Shown here: positions 24,386-33,423 of the stretch, piece after piece
Layout of the letters: every line of letters begins with the position of its first letter
How positions within the stretch are numbered: the first letter of the stretch is position 1
DNA from: Desulfobulbus propionicus
Lineage (GTDB): Bacteria > Desulfobacterota > Desulfobulbia > Desulfobulbales > Desulfobulbaceae
DNA: 33,502 nucleotides
NCBI GenBank assembly: GCA_002748755.1
Contig: PDTD01000004.1
Span: 1 to 33,502 of the forward strand
Direction of reading: 5' to 3'
Translations under genes and position numbers: made by a program
Notes under the pieces: model-generated
The model's input: only the letters and a program-made list of their open reading frames with translations
Databases searched by the model: none
Told to the model about the DNA's origin: nothing

Positions 24386-25003
24386 TTGAAAGCTGCTGCA
24401 ATAAACGGTCTCGGACTCCCCTGCCCCCAACCCGTACTCCTCACCAAAAACGCCCTGGAAAGGGGCGAACGTCTCATCCAGATCCTGGTTGACAACGAAG
24501 CATCACAAAACAATATTCTCCGCTTTGCCCGGAGCTGCGGCTGCCAGGCCGAAGCGGAAAGTACGCCGGACGGCAACTACAAAGTAACCGTGCGGAACTC
24601 GGATTCCAGCAGGTTGGCGCAATCTTTTGACCCTACGGATTATCAATGCAACCTGCCCGCGAAAAAAAACGTCATTTATGTCATCTCCTCTGATGCCATG
24701 GGCCGAGGCAACGATGAACTGGGCTGGGCACTCCTGCAGACCTTTCTCCAGACCATCAAGGATATCAATCCACTCCCCCGGAAAATCCTTTTTTATAACA
24801 GCGGTGTCAGGCTGGTGACAGAGGAATCGGGCGCGCTGGCTGCCCTGCTCGCCCTGCAGGAAAAAGGCGTTGAAATCCTGGTCTGCGGTACCTGTCTCGA
24901 CTTCTACAAAGTGCAATCAGCGATCATGGTCGGCCGGATTTCAGATATGTATGCCATCATGAACGCCATGGCTGAGGCCGACCAGGTTATCAGCCCCCAT
25001 TGA
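24386..25003 (+). CDS. yedF: YedF-type sulfurtransferase-like protein (TusA-DsrE fusion)
   Basis: 205 residues from a TTG start. The N-terminal TusA-like domain has GLPCPQPVLLTKNAL with the sulfur-carrying Cys13 in a CPxP motif. The C-terminal half has a DsrE-like fold (VIYVISSDAMGRGNDELG, ILFYNSGVRL, ILVCGTCLDFY). This domain pair is the selenium-metabolism-associated YedF family, proposed to handle persulfide or selenide. Its location a few kilobases upstream of dsrMKJOP fits a role in cytoplasmic sulfur trafficking, but no selenium genes are present here. The AAGG site before TTG is weak, and no ATG lies nearby in frame. Confidence 0.88.
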   Translation: MKAAAINGLGLPCPQPVLLTKNALERGERLIQILVDNEASQNNILRFARSCGCQAEAESTPDGNYKVTVRNSDSSRLAQSFDPTDYQCNLPAKKNVIYVISSDAMGRGNDELGWALLQTFLQTIKDINPLPRKILFYNSGVRLVTEESGALAALLALQEKGVEILVCGTCLDFYKVQSAIMVGRISDMYAIMNAMAEADQVISPH

Positions 25004-25149
25004 GATTACAAGAATGATGTTTATAGTGAGGAGATAACCTCTGGAGGTCCATGCACCGCCAGATTACATGAAACCCGGGACGGCCTGCTCAGCCATGCGT
25101 CGATAGCCATACCACATGCACCAACTGATCTATTCAGGCCATATCCCAC

Positions 25150-27273
25150 ATGGTGAGTTCAATGCGCCGTTTTTTCTACAACCTGCTTTTCATACTCTGT
25201 GTGCTTTTGGCCCAGACGGGATGGTCAAAAGTATTTCCCTCCGAATTCAATGCCGGTCGAAATCAGTTGATAGCTTATATTCTCAGTCATCAGCTACCGG
25301 CACGGCATTTTTCCCATGAGCCCTTTGACGATACGCTTTCCAAAGTAGCCTTTGACCTTTACATCCGACAACTTGACCCTCGCAAACGTTTTCTCCTCCA
25401 ATCGGATGTCGATCAACTACAGGCCTTTGCAGAGCACATTGATGACGAACTCAAACGCGGTCGAATCATACTCGCTGATGCCGGGGCAGAGCTGCTCAAC
25501 GACAGGATACGTCTGGTCAAGGGCTTTCTTGATACGCTGCTGGACCAAAAAATCGATATCAACAAAGATGAATACCTGGAAGCTGATCCTGAAAAAATCA
25601 CCTTCCCGAAAACCTCCAGAGACCTACAAGAACGCTGGCGAAAAATCATCAAAATGATGGTCCTTGATACTTATTTCGAACAGTTCGAACAGGAACTGGA
25701 AAAAACAAACCAAAAAGAAGACACCCCGATCCCTTTTCCAACAGAAGACCAGCTAGAAAAAGCTGTTGAAAAGGTTCGTACGCGTACCCGCAGGTCAATG
25801 GACCGCTTGCTCTCCCAGACCAGACAGGATCATTACAACCGCTTTTTTGATGCCGTTGCCAGGTCATTTGATCCCCATACCAATTATATGCCGCCCACAT
25901 CAAAAGAAGATTTCAATATCCATATGAGCGGTTCTCTTGAGGGCATCGGTGCGATGTTGCGTGAAGAGGACGGCCTTATCAAGGTGGTCCGTATCATGCC
26001 AGGCAGCGGGGCGGAGCGACAAGGGGAGCTGGCTGCAGAAGACACCATCCTGACCGTCAGGGAAAAAGACGGTGATGCGGTCGAGATTTCGGACATGCGG
26101 ATCCGGGAGGCTGTCAGTTATATACGCGGCCCCAAAGGCACGGAAGTCATTCTCGGCGTGCAAAAACCAGACGGCAGCAAAAAAACTATTTCCATCATGA
26201 GGGACGTTGTCCGGCTGGAAGAAACCTACGTTAAATCCACGGTACTGGCAACAGAGAGCAACAACAAAATAGGTTATTTACGTATACCAAGTTTTTACCG
26301 GGATTTTGCGGCCGCCGCCAACGACAAAAAAGGACGAAACGTCACCGATGACACCAGAAGCGAGTTACAGAAGCTGAAGGAGCAGGACGTGGTCGGTATC
26401 ATCCTTGACCTGCGAAACAACGGTGGTGGGGCGCTGGGTGATGCCGTCAATATTTCCGGTTTATTCCTGCCAGGCGGTCCGGTCGTTCAAGTGAAGAATT
26501 CCCAGGGGGTGATCAGCGTACTGCAAGATGAAGACCCAACCACCATCTATGATGGCCCTCTTATTATCCTGGTCAACCAGTTCAGCGCCTCTGCCTCGGA
26601 AATTCTGGCAGCAGCCTTACAGGACTATGGGAGAGCATTGATTATCGGCGGCAGCCATACCCATGGCAAGGGAACAGTACAGGCTGTGCTCGATATGAAC
26701 AGCAATCTCCCGCTGCTGCAAATGAAACGCTACGACGACTTGGGTGCCCTGAAGCTAACTGTGCAGAAATTTTATCGGATTAACGGTGATTCTACACAAT
26801 CAAAAGGAGTAACGCCCGATCTAGTCGTCCCCTCCCTGCTTGACTATCTGGAAAGCGGTGAACAGTTCATGGACAATCCCCTCCCCTGGGACAAGGTGGA
26901 AGATGTCGGCTATGATCGTTGGCAAGGCCCTCATTTTGATGTGCAAACAGTTCGCCAAGAAGGCATGCAGTGGGTGGTCAATAGTCCCCAGTTTCAGGAA
27001 ATCAGGCGTGAGGTTGATCAGGCCAAAGAGAGAAAAGAACAGACGCAAGTGACAATCTCCTTCCAGGCCATGCGTAAGGAACGAGAAGAACTGGAAAAAA
27101 ACAGACAACAAGCCATGCAGGCTGGTTTGCTCGCTGGCACGGAGGCCGACGACGACCGAGAGGGAGACATCCCGCTGAGCGAGGAAATCAAAAATGACCC
27201 CTTTGTCCAGATCTCACTTTTTTTACAAGGAACCAAGTCTCTCACCCAAGCCTCTGTGAGCGAAGCCCATTAA
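25150..27273 (+). CDS. prc: Tail-specific (C-terminal processing) protease, Prc/Tsp type
   Basis: Up to 707 residues, like the long Prc of E. coli (682). An N-terminal signal segment (MRRFFYNLLFILCVLLAQ, from the ATG at 25162) directs it to the periplasm. A PDZ-like substrate-binding region falls around residues 265-350 (GIGAMLREEDGLIKVVRIMPG). The S41 catalytic domain has the middle Ser of FSASASE (Ser481) and Lys507 in HGKGTVQ, the Ser/Lys dyad; spacing is one residue longer than in E. coli. The C-terminal ~150 residues correspond to the family's helical DUF3340 region. Start codons at 25150, 25153 and 25162 are all possible. A terminator lies 93 bases downstream. Confidence 0.93.
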   Translation: MVSSMRRFFYNLLFILCVLLAQTGWSKVFPSEFNAGRNQLIAYILSHQLPARHFSHEPFDDTLSKVAFDLYIRQLDPRKRFLLQSDVDQLQAFAEHIDDELKRGRIILADAGAELLNDRIRLVKGFLDTLLDQKIDINKDEYLEADPEKITFPKTSRDLQERWRKIIKMMVLDTYFEQFEQELEKTNQKEDTPIPFPTEDQLEKAVEKVRTRTRRSMDRLLSQTRQDHYNRFFDAVARSFDPHTNYMPPTSKEDFNIHMSGSLEGIGAMLREEDGLIKVVRIMPGSGAERQGELAAEDTILTVREKDGDAVEISDMRIREAVSYIRGPKGTEVILGVQKPDGSKKTISIMRDVVRLEETYVKSTVLATESNNKIGYLRIPSFYRDFAAAANDKKGRNVTDDTRSELQKLKEQDVVGIILDLRNNGGGALGDAVNISGLFLPGGPVVQVKNSQGVISVLQDEDPTTIYDGPLIILVNQFSASASEILAAALQDYGRALIIGGSHTHGKGTVQAVLDMNSNLPLLQMKRYDDLGALKLTVQKFYRINGDSTQSKGVTPDLVVPSLLDYLESGEQFMDNPLPWDKVEDVGYDRWQGPHFDVQTVRQEGMQWVVNSPQFQEIRREVDQAKERKEQTQVTISFQAMRKEREELEKNRQQAMQAGLLAGTEADDDREGDIPLSEEIKNDPFVQISLFLQGTKSLTQASVSEAH

Positions 27274-27365
27274 TTTTTCCTTGAAATCAGGTTCTAATCA
27301 TGATAGAGCATTTCGTGCATGAATCATCATTCATTTTTACATTGAACCTACGTGTGATTATCAGG

Positions 27366-27400
27366 TGAGTTCCGGGAACGCTTCCCGGCGCTCCCCTTTT
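27366..27400 (+). terminator. Intrinsic terminator after prc
   Basis: Stem CCGGGAA/TTCCCGG with a 3-base loop, extended by GAG/CTC, then CCCTTTT. It separates prc from the dsr cluster. A TTGACA follows at 27402, but no good -10 was seen. Confidence 0.75.
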
Positions 27401-27471
27401 CTTGACATAATTGCAGTGCACGAACAACAGGGCCCGGCTTAATGCTGCCGGGATCCGATCGCCTACGAATC

Positions 27472-28020
27472 ATGATGGAACGGACAAAGGCATTGACAGA
27501 GGCATTGACGCAGAAAAGAGAAGCTATTCTCACTCTGTGGTGCGAAAGAACTCTCAACACTTATACCTCCCCTGGATTTTTCAAGAAAGCCAAGGATCCG
27601 TTTGCCAATCCCGTCGGCGTCAACATCAACACAGCCCTGCACTCCATATACGACTTACTCCTAAGCAATGCAGAACCGGAAGCCTATCTCAAACCTGTGG
27701 ATACCATAACCAGAATCCGCGCAGTTCAAGAATTTACCCCAGGCCAGGCCGTTGCCCCCTTCCTGGAATTGAAATGGGTAGTGAGGCAGATTTTGAGATC
27801 AGATCGGAAAACAGCGCCTCTGGTAACTGAACTTGATATCTTTGACTGTGATGTAGATCGTATTGCCCTGACTGCGTTTGATGTCTATACGGAATGCCGC
27901 GAACAGGTCTATCGCGGTCGCATTCGTGAACTGAAAAGCGGCAGTTATCTGCTCACCGATTCAGCTTGTCCCTCGGCAGTACTCAAAGAGGAACTGAAAA
28001 CGGAACCAAAGAGACAATAA
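27472..28020 (+). CDS. RsbRD N-terminal-domain-like protein upstream of dsrM
   Basis: 182 residues, all-helical in appearance. The opening ALTEALTQKREAILTLWCER, then TYTSPGFFKKAKDPFANPVG and the later EFTPGQAVAPFLELKWVVRQ, match the 'RsbRD N-terminal domain' proteins that often precede dsrM in sulfate reducers. The globin-like RsbR N-terminal fold is used for sensing in stressosome proteins; no STAS domain follows here, so any partner is separate. The start at 27472 fits the family; ATG 27442 would add ten residues. There is no strong ribosome-binding site. It is likely part of, or a regulator of, the dsr transcript, which begins 124 bases later. Confidence 0.72.
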   Translation: MMERTKALTEALTQKREAILTLWCERTLNTYTSPGFFKKAKDPFANPVGVNINTALHSIYDLLLSNAEPEAYLKPVDTITRIRAVQEFTPGQAVAPFLELKWVVRQILRSDRKTAPLVTELDIFDCDVDRIALTAFDVYTECREQVYRGRIRELKSGSYLLTDSACPSAVLKEELKTEPKRQ

Positions 28021-28144
28021 GGCCGCAAGAGAAGTATCCATGCTGTACAACAAGCCAGATGGCGGCAGTCCGTGACAGCTTCCAGACAGTCTGGCTCACG
28101 CTATAACGCAAGTTATTGTAAATCTGAATGCGAAGGAGTGATCG

Positions 28145-29164
28145 ATGAAGTACGCCTTCCCACTGGCGACAGTAATTGCCTTGGTGCTGGTCGCGCTAGT
28201 TGGTGTGCAGATACCAGGAATGCAATACTTTTTCGGTATTGTCATCCCGTATGCGGCCATGGCGCTTTTTCTGGGTGGGTTTTGTTCAAGAGTCATTTAT
28301 TGGGCAAGATCCCCTGTTCCTTTTAAAATTCCTACTACCTGTGGTCAGGGGCAATCCCTGGACTGGATCAAGCAGGACAAACTGGAAGCTCCGGCCAACA
28401 CCTCTCAGGTGGCTGTCAGGATGTTCATGGAAATTTTTCTGTTTCGCTCTCTATGGAGAAACACCAAAGCCACTGTGCATGACGGACCCAAGCTGACCTA
28501 TGAATCAAGCAAATGGCTCTGGTTGTTTGGGATTATGTTCCATTACAGCTTCCTGATTGTGGTTGTGCGACACATGCGTCTGTTCATGGATCCGGTCCCG
28601 TTTCCGGTGGCTTGGACAGAGGTTATGGACTCCCTGTTGCAGATCGGCGCTCCGACCATGTATATGACCGACGTTACCATTGTTTTGGGCCTGCTTTTCC
28701 TCTTTGGAAGACGACTGCTAAATCCGCACGTCCGGTACATTTCCCTGGCCAATGATTATTTTCCCCTGTTCTTGATCCTCGGGATAGCCACAACAGGCAT
28801 TCTGATGCGCTTTTACCTGCGTACAGACATCGATATCAACGCCATCAAACAGCTGGCTGTAGGCCTTGTGACCTTCCACCCCATCATCGTCGAAGAAATA
28901 GGGGCTATTTTTTATGTCCATCTATTTCTTGTCTGCGCCTTGCTGGCATATTTCCCATGGAGCAAACTCATGCATATGGGTGGTGTCTTTCTGAGTCCGA
29001 CCAGAAACATGGCCAATGATACGAGGATACAGCGTCACGTCAACCCCTGGAACCCGAAAATTCAACCGCACTCTTATACTGCATACGAAGACGAGTTCCG
29101 TGAAGATATGGTTGAACAGGGCATCCCTGTTGACAAAGAGCTGCCGCCGAAAACCGACGAGTAA
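28145..29164 (+). CDS. dsrM: DsrM, membrane cytochrome b of the Dsr complex
   Basis: 339 residues with about six membrane segments, of the NarI-like b-type cytochrome family. His residues in MFHYSFLIVVVRHMRLF and in TFHPIIVEEIGAIFYVHLF are placed to bind two b haems. DsrM passes electrons between menaquinol and DsrK at the cytoplasmic face in the DsrMKJOP complex, which couples quinone to DsrC/sulfite reduction. AAGGAG at 28133-28138 fixes the start. It is the first gene of the complete operon MKJOP, in the same order as in other sulfate reducers. The C-terminal tail is hydrophilic and acidic. Confidence 0.95.
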   Translation: MKYAFPLATVIALVLVALVGVQIPGMQYFFGIVIPYAAMALFLGGFCSRVIYWARSPVPFKIPTTCGQGQSLDWIKQDKLEAPANTSQVAVRMFMEIFLFRSLWRNTKATVHDGPKLTYESSKWLWLFGIMFHYSFLIVVVRHMRLFMDPVPFPVAWTEVMDSLLQIGAPTMYMTDVTIVLGLLFLFGRRLLNPHVRYISLANDYFPLFLILGIATTGILMRFYLRTDIDINAIKQLAVGLVTFHPIIVEEIGAIFYVHLFLVCALLAYFPWSKLMHMGGVFLSPTRNMANDTRIQRHVNPWNPKIQPHSYTAYEDEFREDMVEQGIPVDKELPPKTDE

Positions 29165-29196
29165 GTTCGTAAATTCAAGAGTATAAGGATAACGCA

Positions 29197-30828
29197 ATGG
29201 CAGTTGTAAAGGTAGATAAATTGGCACGTAGCGTTGCCGAGGGACCTTCATTGATGACAGGCGCCTTTCCAAAAAAAGATTGGATGGAGGTTCCTGCAGT
29301 CTTCAAGCCCGGCAACTATGCTTACCCGACTAAGCCGGAAAAACTTGAGTACCTGGATAGTCAGAAGGGAGTGAGCTTCCCCAATGCACGCGATTGGAAT
29401 CCCGAAGAGGACGACTGGAAACTTCCGGACAACTGGAAAGAGATCGTCATCCAGGGCCTTGCTGATCGCCTGGATCGTTTTCGCAGCCTGAAAATATTCA
29501 TGGACTGCTGCGTACGCTGCGGTGCATGTGCAGACAAATGTCACTTCTTTTTGGGTACAGGTGACCCGAAAAACATGCCGGTTCTCAGGGCGGAACTGCT
29601 CCGCTCCATTTACCGGCGGCATTTTACCAAAGCAGGCAAGATCCTGGGGAAACTGGCTGGTGGACGCGAAATGACCTACGGGGTCATTAAAGACTGGTTC
29701 ATGTACGCCTATCAGTGTACCGAATGTCGTCGCTGTTCCGTCTTCTGCCCCTATGGCATCGACACAGCGGAAATCACCATGATGCTGCGCGAGCTGCTGC
29801 ACATGCTTGGCATCGGTATCAACTGGGCCCTGGAGCCGGTCGCCAACTCCAACCGAACCGGCAACCACATGGGACTCACGCCCCAGGCCTTCAAAGGGAA
29901 TGTCGATTTTCTCTGTGAGGACATAGAGAACCTGACCGGTATCACGGTCAACCCTTCGTTTAACCGGAGAGGGGCCGAGGTTCTTTTTATTACCCCTTCA
30001 GCAGATGTCTTTGCCGAACCAGGCATTTTTACCTGTATGGGTTATCTGCTGCTCTTTGAAGCCATCGGCCTGGATTACACTTGGTCCACCTATGCCTCTG
30101 AAGGCGGAAACTTCGGTCTGTTCACCTCCAACGAAATGATGAAAAAGCTCAACGGCAAGATGTACCATGAAGCCGAGCGCCTTGGTGTCAAATGGATACT
30201 TGGCGGTGAGTGTGGACACATGTGGCGTGTTGTTCATCAGTACATGGACACCATGAATGGTCCGGCAGATTTTCTTGAGGTGCCCAAATCTCCTATCACC
30301 GGAACAGTCTTTGAAAATGCAGCCTCTACCAAGATGGTGCACATCTCCGAATTCACCGCAGACCTGATTAAAAACGGCAAAATCAAACTGGATAAGAATC
30401 GCAACGCCCACGTACGGGCGACTTTCCATGACTCCTGTAACCCTGCCCGTGCCATGGGGCTGCTGGATGAACCCCGATATATCCTGGATAACGTCGTCGA
30501 TCAATGGTGGGAGATGCCCGAAAATACTATCCGGGAAAAAACCTTTTGCTGCGGCTCTGGTACAGCCTTGAATACCGATGAAATCATGGAATTACGCATG
30601 CGTTCCGGTTTGCCGAGAGCCAACGCAGTCAGGTATGTGCAGGAAAAACACGACGTCAACACCCTGGGATGTGTCTGTGCCATTGACCGTGCCACCCTGA
30701 CGACCCTGATGGACTACTGGGTCCCCGAAGTTCAGGTTGCCGGTTTGAGTGAGTTGGTCGGCAATGCCCTGGTCATTGAGGGTGAAAACAGGCAGGAACT
30801 TGACGAGGGCCTGCGGACCCTGGTCTAA
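29197..30828 (+). CDS. dsrK: DsrK, HdrD-like iron-sulfur subunit
   Basis: 543 residues, cytoplasmic. Two [4Fe-4S] sites are seen: CCVRCGACADKC (ligands from Cys105 to Cys115) and CTECRRCSVFCP. The C-terminal half has CCG-domain elements SCNPAR, FCCGSG and LGCVCAID, which in HdrD-like proteins bind a non-cubane cluster for disulfide reduction. DsrK is thought to reduce the DsrC trisulfide made by DsrAB. AAGGAT precedes the ATG. The gap to dsrM is 32 bases and to dsrJ 27 bases. All key Cys motifs are present and the frame is complete. Confidence 0.96.
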   Translation: MAVVKVDKLARSVAEGPSLMTGAFPKKDWMEVPAVFKPGNYAYPTKPEKLEYLDSQKGVSFPNARDWNPEEDDWKLPDNWKEIVIQGLADRLDRFRSLKIFMDCCVRCGACADKCHFFLGTGDPKNMPVLRAELLRSIYRRHFTKAGKILGKLAGGREMTYGVIKDWFMYAYQCTECRRCSVFCPYGIDTAEITMMLRELLHMLGIGINWALEPVANSNRTGNHMGLTPQAFKGNVDFLCEDIENLTGITVNPSFNRRGAEVLFITPSADVFAEPGIFTCMGYLLLFEAIGLDYTWSTYASEGGNFGLFTSNEMMKKLNGKMYHEAERLGVKWILGGECGHMWRVVHQYMDTMNGPADFLEVPKSPITGTVFENAASTKMVHISEFTADLIKNGKIKLDKNRNAHVRATFHDSCNPARAMGLLDEPRYILDNVVDQWWEMPENTIREKTFCCGSGTALNTDEIMELRMRSGLPRANAVRYVQEKHDVNTLGCVCAIDRATLTTLMDYWVPEVQVAGLSELVGNALVIEGENRQELDEGLRTLV

Positions 30829-30855
30829 TTTCCCGGATATACAGGAGGTATAACT

Positions 30856-31227
30856 ATGTACGATAGGAGTAAAATCATTCCGGGACTGTTTATTTTTGTC
30901 CTGTTTGTCACCATCCCCATCTGGTACAACCAAGACAAGGTCGGTGCAGCCCCCGAACTGACCCTTCCCAAAAAGAGCAAAACCTGTGTCCGCCCGGCGG
31001 AAGAAATGCGGGCAACGCATATGCAGCTGCTCAACCAATGGCGAGACGAGGTCTTACGTGACGGTGATCGCAGTACCTTTGAAATAGAGGGCAAACAGTA
31101 TAAAAAGAGTCTGATGCTGACCTGTATGGAATGCCATACCAGTAAACAGCAATTCTGTGATAAATGTCATGATTATGCTTCAGTGAGGCCCTATTGTTGG
31201 GACTGTCACATTGCCCCCGTCGAGTGA
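30856..31227 (+). CDS. dsrJ: DsrJ, triheme cytochrome c
   Basis: 123 residues. An N-terminal membrane anchor (residues about 7-22) exports it to the periplasm. Three CxxCH haem-binding motifs are compact near the C-terminus: CMECH (90-94), CDKCH (101-105) and CWDCH (114-118). Cys44 in KTCVRP corresponds to the unusual Cys axial ligand reported for one DsrJ haem. It forms the periplasmic module with DsrO and DsrP. A strong AGGAGGT precedes the ATG. DsrO starts 22 bases after the stop codon. Confidence 0.95.
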   Translation: MYDRSKIIPGLFIFVLFVTIPIWYNQDKVGAAPELTLPKKSKTCVRPAEEMRATHMQLLNQWRDEVLRDGDRSTFEIEGKQYKKSLMLTCMECHTSKQQFCDKCHDYASVRPYCWDCHIAPVE

Positions 31228-31249
31228 ACGGCAAGAAGGAGATATACTG

Positions 31250-32086
31250 ATGGATAAAAAAAGAAGAAATTTCCTCAAGCTTGCCGGTCTTTCAACACTG
31301 GCGGGTCTTGGTGGAACAGCAGTTGTTGACCGGCTTGTTGCCGGCACACATCCCCCTGTGGCAGAGTCCGCAGGTGGACATGCAACGGAACACGCCGAAT
31401 CAAAAGAAAAACATGCTGCCCATGGAGCGCCGAAAACTGGCAAACGATATGGGATGGTTATTGATACAAGGAAGTTTCATGAGGACCCTTCCCTGGGAGA
31501 AAAAGTAACCCGTGCCTGTATACAGGCCCATAATATACCTGAGTTTCCAGAAACAAAAGATGCCATCAAGTGGATCTGGATGGTTGATTACGAAAACTCC
31601 TTTCCAAACAAAAGCCATCTGTACAAAGACGAGGCAACAGAAGAGCACCAGGTCCCGGTTCTTTGTAATCACTGCGACAATCCCCCCTGTGTACGCGCCT
31701 GCCCTACCAAGGCTACCTTTAAAAACAAAGACGGCCTTGTCATCATGGACTTTCATCGCTGTATAGGCTGCCGGTTCTGCATGGCGGCCTGCCCCTATGG
31801 CATGAGAAGTTTCAACTGGCGAAATCCAAGGGATTTTATCAAAGAAGTCAATCGTGATTTCCCGACACGCATGCGTGGTGTAGTAGAAAAATGCAACTTC
31901 TGCGCTGAGCGTATCGGTGTAGGTATCAAGCCTGCCTGCGTTGAAGCCTGCGGCGACTCCGGTGCAATGGTGTTCGGCGATCTGAATGATCCGCATTCAG
32001 AAGTCAGAAAGATGCTCAAAGATAATTACACCATTCAACGCAAGCCCAGCCTTGGAACCCATCCTTCCGTCTTTTACATAGTATGA
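31250..32086 (+). CDS. dsrO: DsrO, periplasmic ferredoxin-like subunit
   Basis: 278 residues. The Tat signal RRNFLKLAGLSTLAGLGG marks export of a folded cofactor protein. Several ferredoxin Cys motifs follow: CNHCDNPPCVRACP, CIGCRFCMAACP and CNFCAERIGVGIKPACVEAC, as in NrfC/HybA-like subunits with up to four [4Fe-4S] clusters. It would relay electrons between DsrJ and DsrP. The ATG at 31250 follows AAGGAG and begins the Tat signal; a longer frame from 31211 would overlap dsrJ and mask it. A His-, Glu- and Ala-rich linker follows the signal. Confidence 0.96.
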   Translation: MDKKRRNFLKLAGLSTLAGLGGTAVVDRLVAGTHPPVAESAGGHATEHAESKEKHAAHGAPKTGKRYGMVIDTRKFHEDPSLGEKVTRACIQAHNIPEFPETKDAIKWIWMVDYENSFPNKSHLYKDEATEEHQVPVLCNHCDNPPCVRACPTKATFKNKDGLVIMDFHRCIGCRFCMAACPYGMRSFNWRNPRDFIKEVNRDFPTRMRGVVEKCNFCAERIGVGIKPACVEACGDSGAMVFGDLNDPHSEVRKMLKDNYTIQRKPSLGTHPSVFYIV

Positions 32087-32093
32087 GGTCGCC

Positions 32094-33266
32094 ATGATTG
32101 AAAAAGCGTTTAAAGGAAATAAATACTATTGGATGTGGCTCGCCTTTCTTGGAATCTTTATTGGTGTTGCCGTACTCTGCTATTTACGACAATACTTTTA
32201 CGGACTCGGATTAACCGGTATGAGCCGTGATGTATCCTGGGGGCTGTACATTTCCCAGTTCACCTTTCTGGTCGGTGTTGCAGCAGGAGGTGTTATGCTG
32301 GTGCTGCCCTACTACATTCATAACTTCAAAGCGTTTGGCAGAATCACCATACTCGGTGAATTCCTGGCCATCTCCGCTCTGCTCATGTGCCTGATGTTTA
32401 TCATGGCTGACCTTGGTCAACCACTGCGTGGCCTGAACGTCCTCCTCCATCCGACCCCCAACTCCATGCTGTTTTGGGATATGTGCGTTCTGTGGGGATA
32501 TCTGCTGCTGAACATCCTCTGCGGCTGGGTTATTCTGACTGCTGAGCGTAAACAGGTGGCGCCGCCGAAATGGATTTATATCTTTGTCTATACGTCTATC
32601 CCCTTTGCGTTCTCCATTCATACCGTAACAGCAATGCTGTACTGCGGTCTGCCTGGTCGACACTTCTGGCTCTCGGCCATCATTGCGCCCAGGTTCCTGG
32701 CCTCTGCTTTCGCAGCCGGCCCGGCACTGATTGTCATCATGGCCTTAATTCTCAAACGTGTTGCCAACTTTGATGCCGGTAAACAGGCTCTGGATAAGAT
32801 GGTTACCATCATTATTTATGCCGCTATAGCCAACATGTTCTTTGTAGGACTTGAGTTCTTTGTCGGCTACTACTCCAACATCCCTGGCCACTATCACACC
32901 CTGCAATATCTCTTCTTTGGTCTGGAACATCACGGGCATGTATACAGCAACCTGGTCCCCTTCATGTGGGGCTTTCTGCTTCTCTTTGCCTTCGGATTCT
33001 TCCTCATCTGCTACCCGCAGACTCGACGGGACAACGATCTCTGGCTGGGCATAGGATGTGCGTCCATTTTTGTCTCCTTTTGGCTGGATAAAGGTATTGG
33101 CTTTGTACTCGGCGGCTTTGTCCCCACACCCTTGGAGAAGATTGTAGAATATTATCCCACTGCCAATGAGTTGCTCATTACCATTGGTATTTGGGCCACA
33201 GGCTTTTTTATTCTAACAGTCCTCTACAAAATTGCCATTGGAGTAGAGCACGAAGTTGAAGAGTAG
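32094..33266 (+). CDS. dsrP: DsrP, NrfD-like integral membrane subunit
   Basis: 390 residues with about ten membrane segments of the NrfD/PsrC family, which exchange quinone electrons with a periplasmic ferredoxin subunit. Visible elements are the opening KGNKYYWMWLAFLGIFIG, the GLYISQFTFLVGVAAGG helix and HPTPNSMLFWDM. It starts 7 bases after dsrO with GAGGT upstream. It is the last gene of the operon; a strong terminator follows 28 bases later. The frame is complete. Confidence 0.95.
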   Translation: MIEKAFKGNKYYWMWLAFLGIFIGVAVLCYLRQYFYGLGLTGMSRDVSWGLYISQFTFLVGVAAGGVMLVLPYYIHNFKAFGRITILGEFLAISALLMCLMFIMADLGQPLRGLNVLLHPTPNSMLFWDMCVLWGYLLLNILCGWVILTAERKQVAPPKWIYIFVYTSIPFAFSIHTVTAMLYCGLPGRHFWLSAIIAPRFLASAFAAGPALIVIMALILKRVANFDAGKQALDKMVTIIIYAAIANMFFVGLEFFVGYYSNIPGHYHTLQYLFFGLEHHGHVYSNLVPFMWGFLLLFAFGFFLICYPQTRRDNDLWLGIGCASIFVSFWLDKGIGFVLGGFVPTPLEKIVEYYPTANELLITIGIWATGFFILTVLYKIAIGVEHEVEE

Positions 33267-33294
33267 CCTACATAACCCAATAACTCCGGGATAT

Positions 33295-33328
33295 AAAAAA
33301 GCCTGCGGCAGATGCCGCAGGCTTTTTT
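33295..33328 (+). terminator. Strong intrinsic terminator of the dsr operon
   Basis: AAAAAA, stem GCCTGCGGC/GCCGCAGGC with a 4-base loop, TTTTTT. The A- and T-runs on both sides make it usable from either strand. Confidence 0.95.
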
Positions 33329-33353
33329 ATACAGACACAGAGAATATCCATCC

Positions 33354-33423
33354 TGGACTACGGATTTCTGATGAACAATATGTCTCATTTGAGAAAAAAG
33401 AGACTAACCCGCATTTCTCATCA
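33354..33423 (+). repeat. Dispersed repeat, left-end fragment (copy C)
   Basis: Contains CGGATTTCTGATGAACAATA, and then ATTTGAGAAAAAAGAGAC aligns with the first ~55 bases of copy A. A second left-type terminus, CCCGCATTTCTCATCA, follows at 33408-33423. The remainder to the window end does not align further. This is the only fragment that keeps the left rather than the right end. Confidence 0.5.

Noticed and set aside
27402-27430. Promoter after the prc terminator
   Set aside because: TTGACA is present, but there is no acceptable -10 at 15-19 bases and no sigma-54 spacing.
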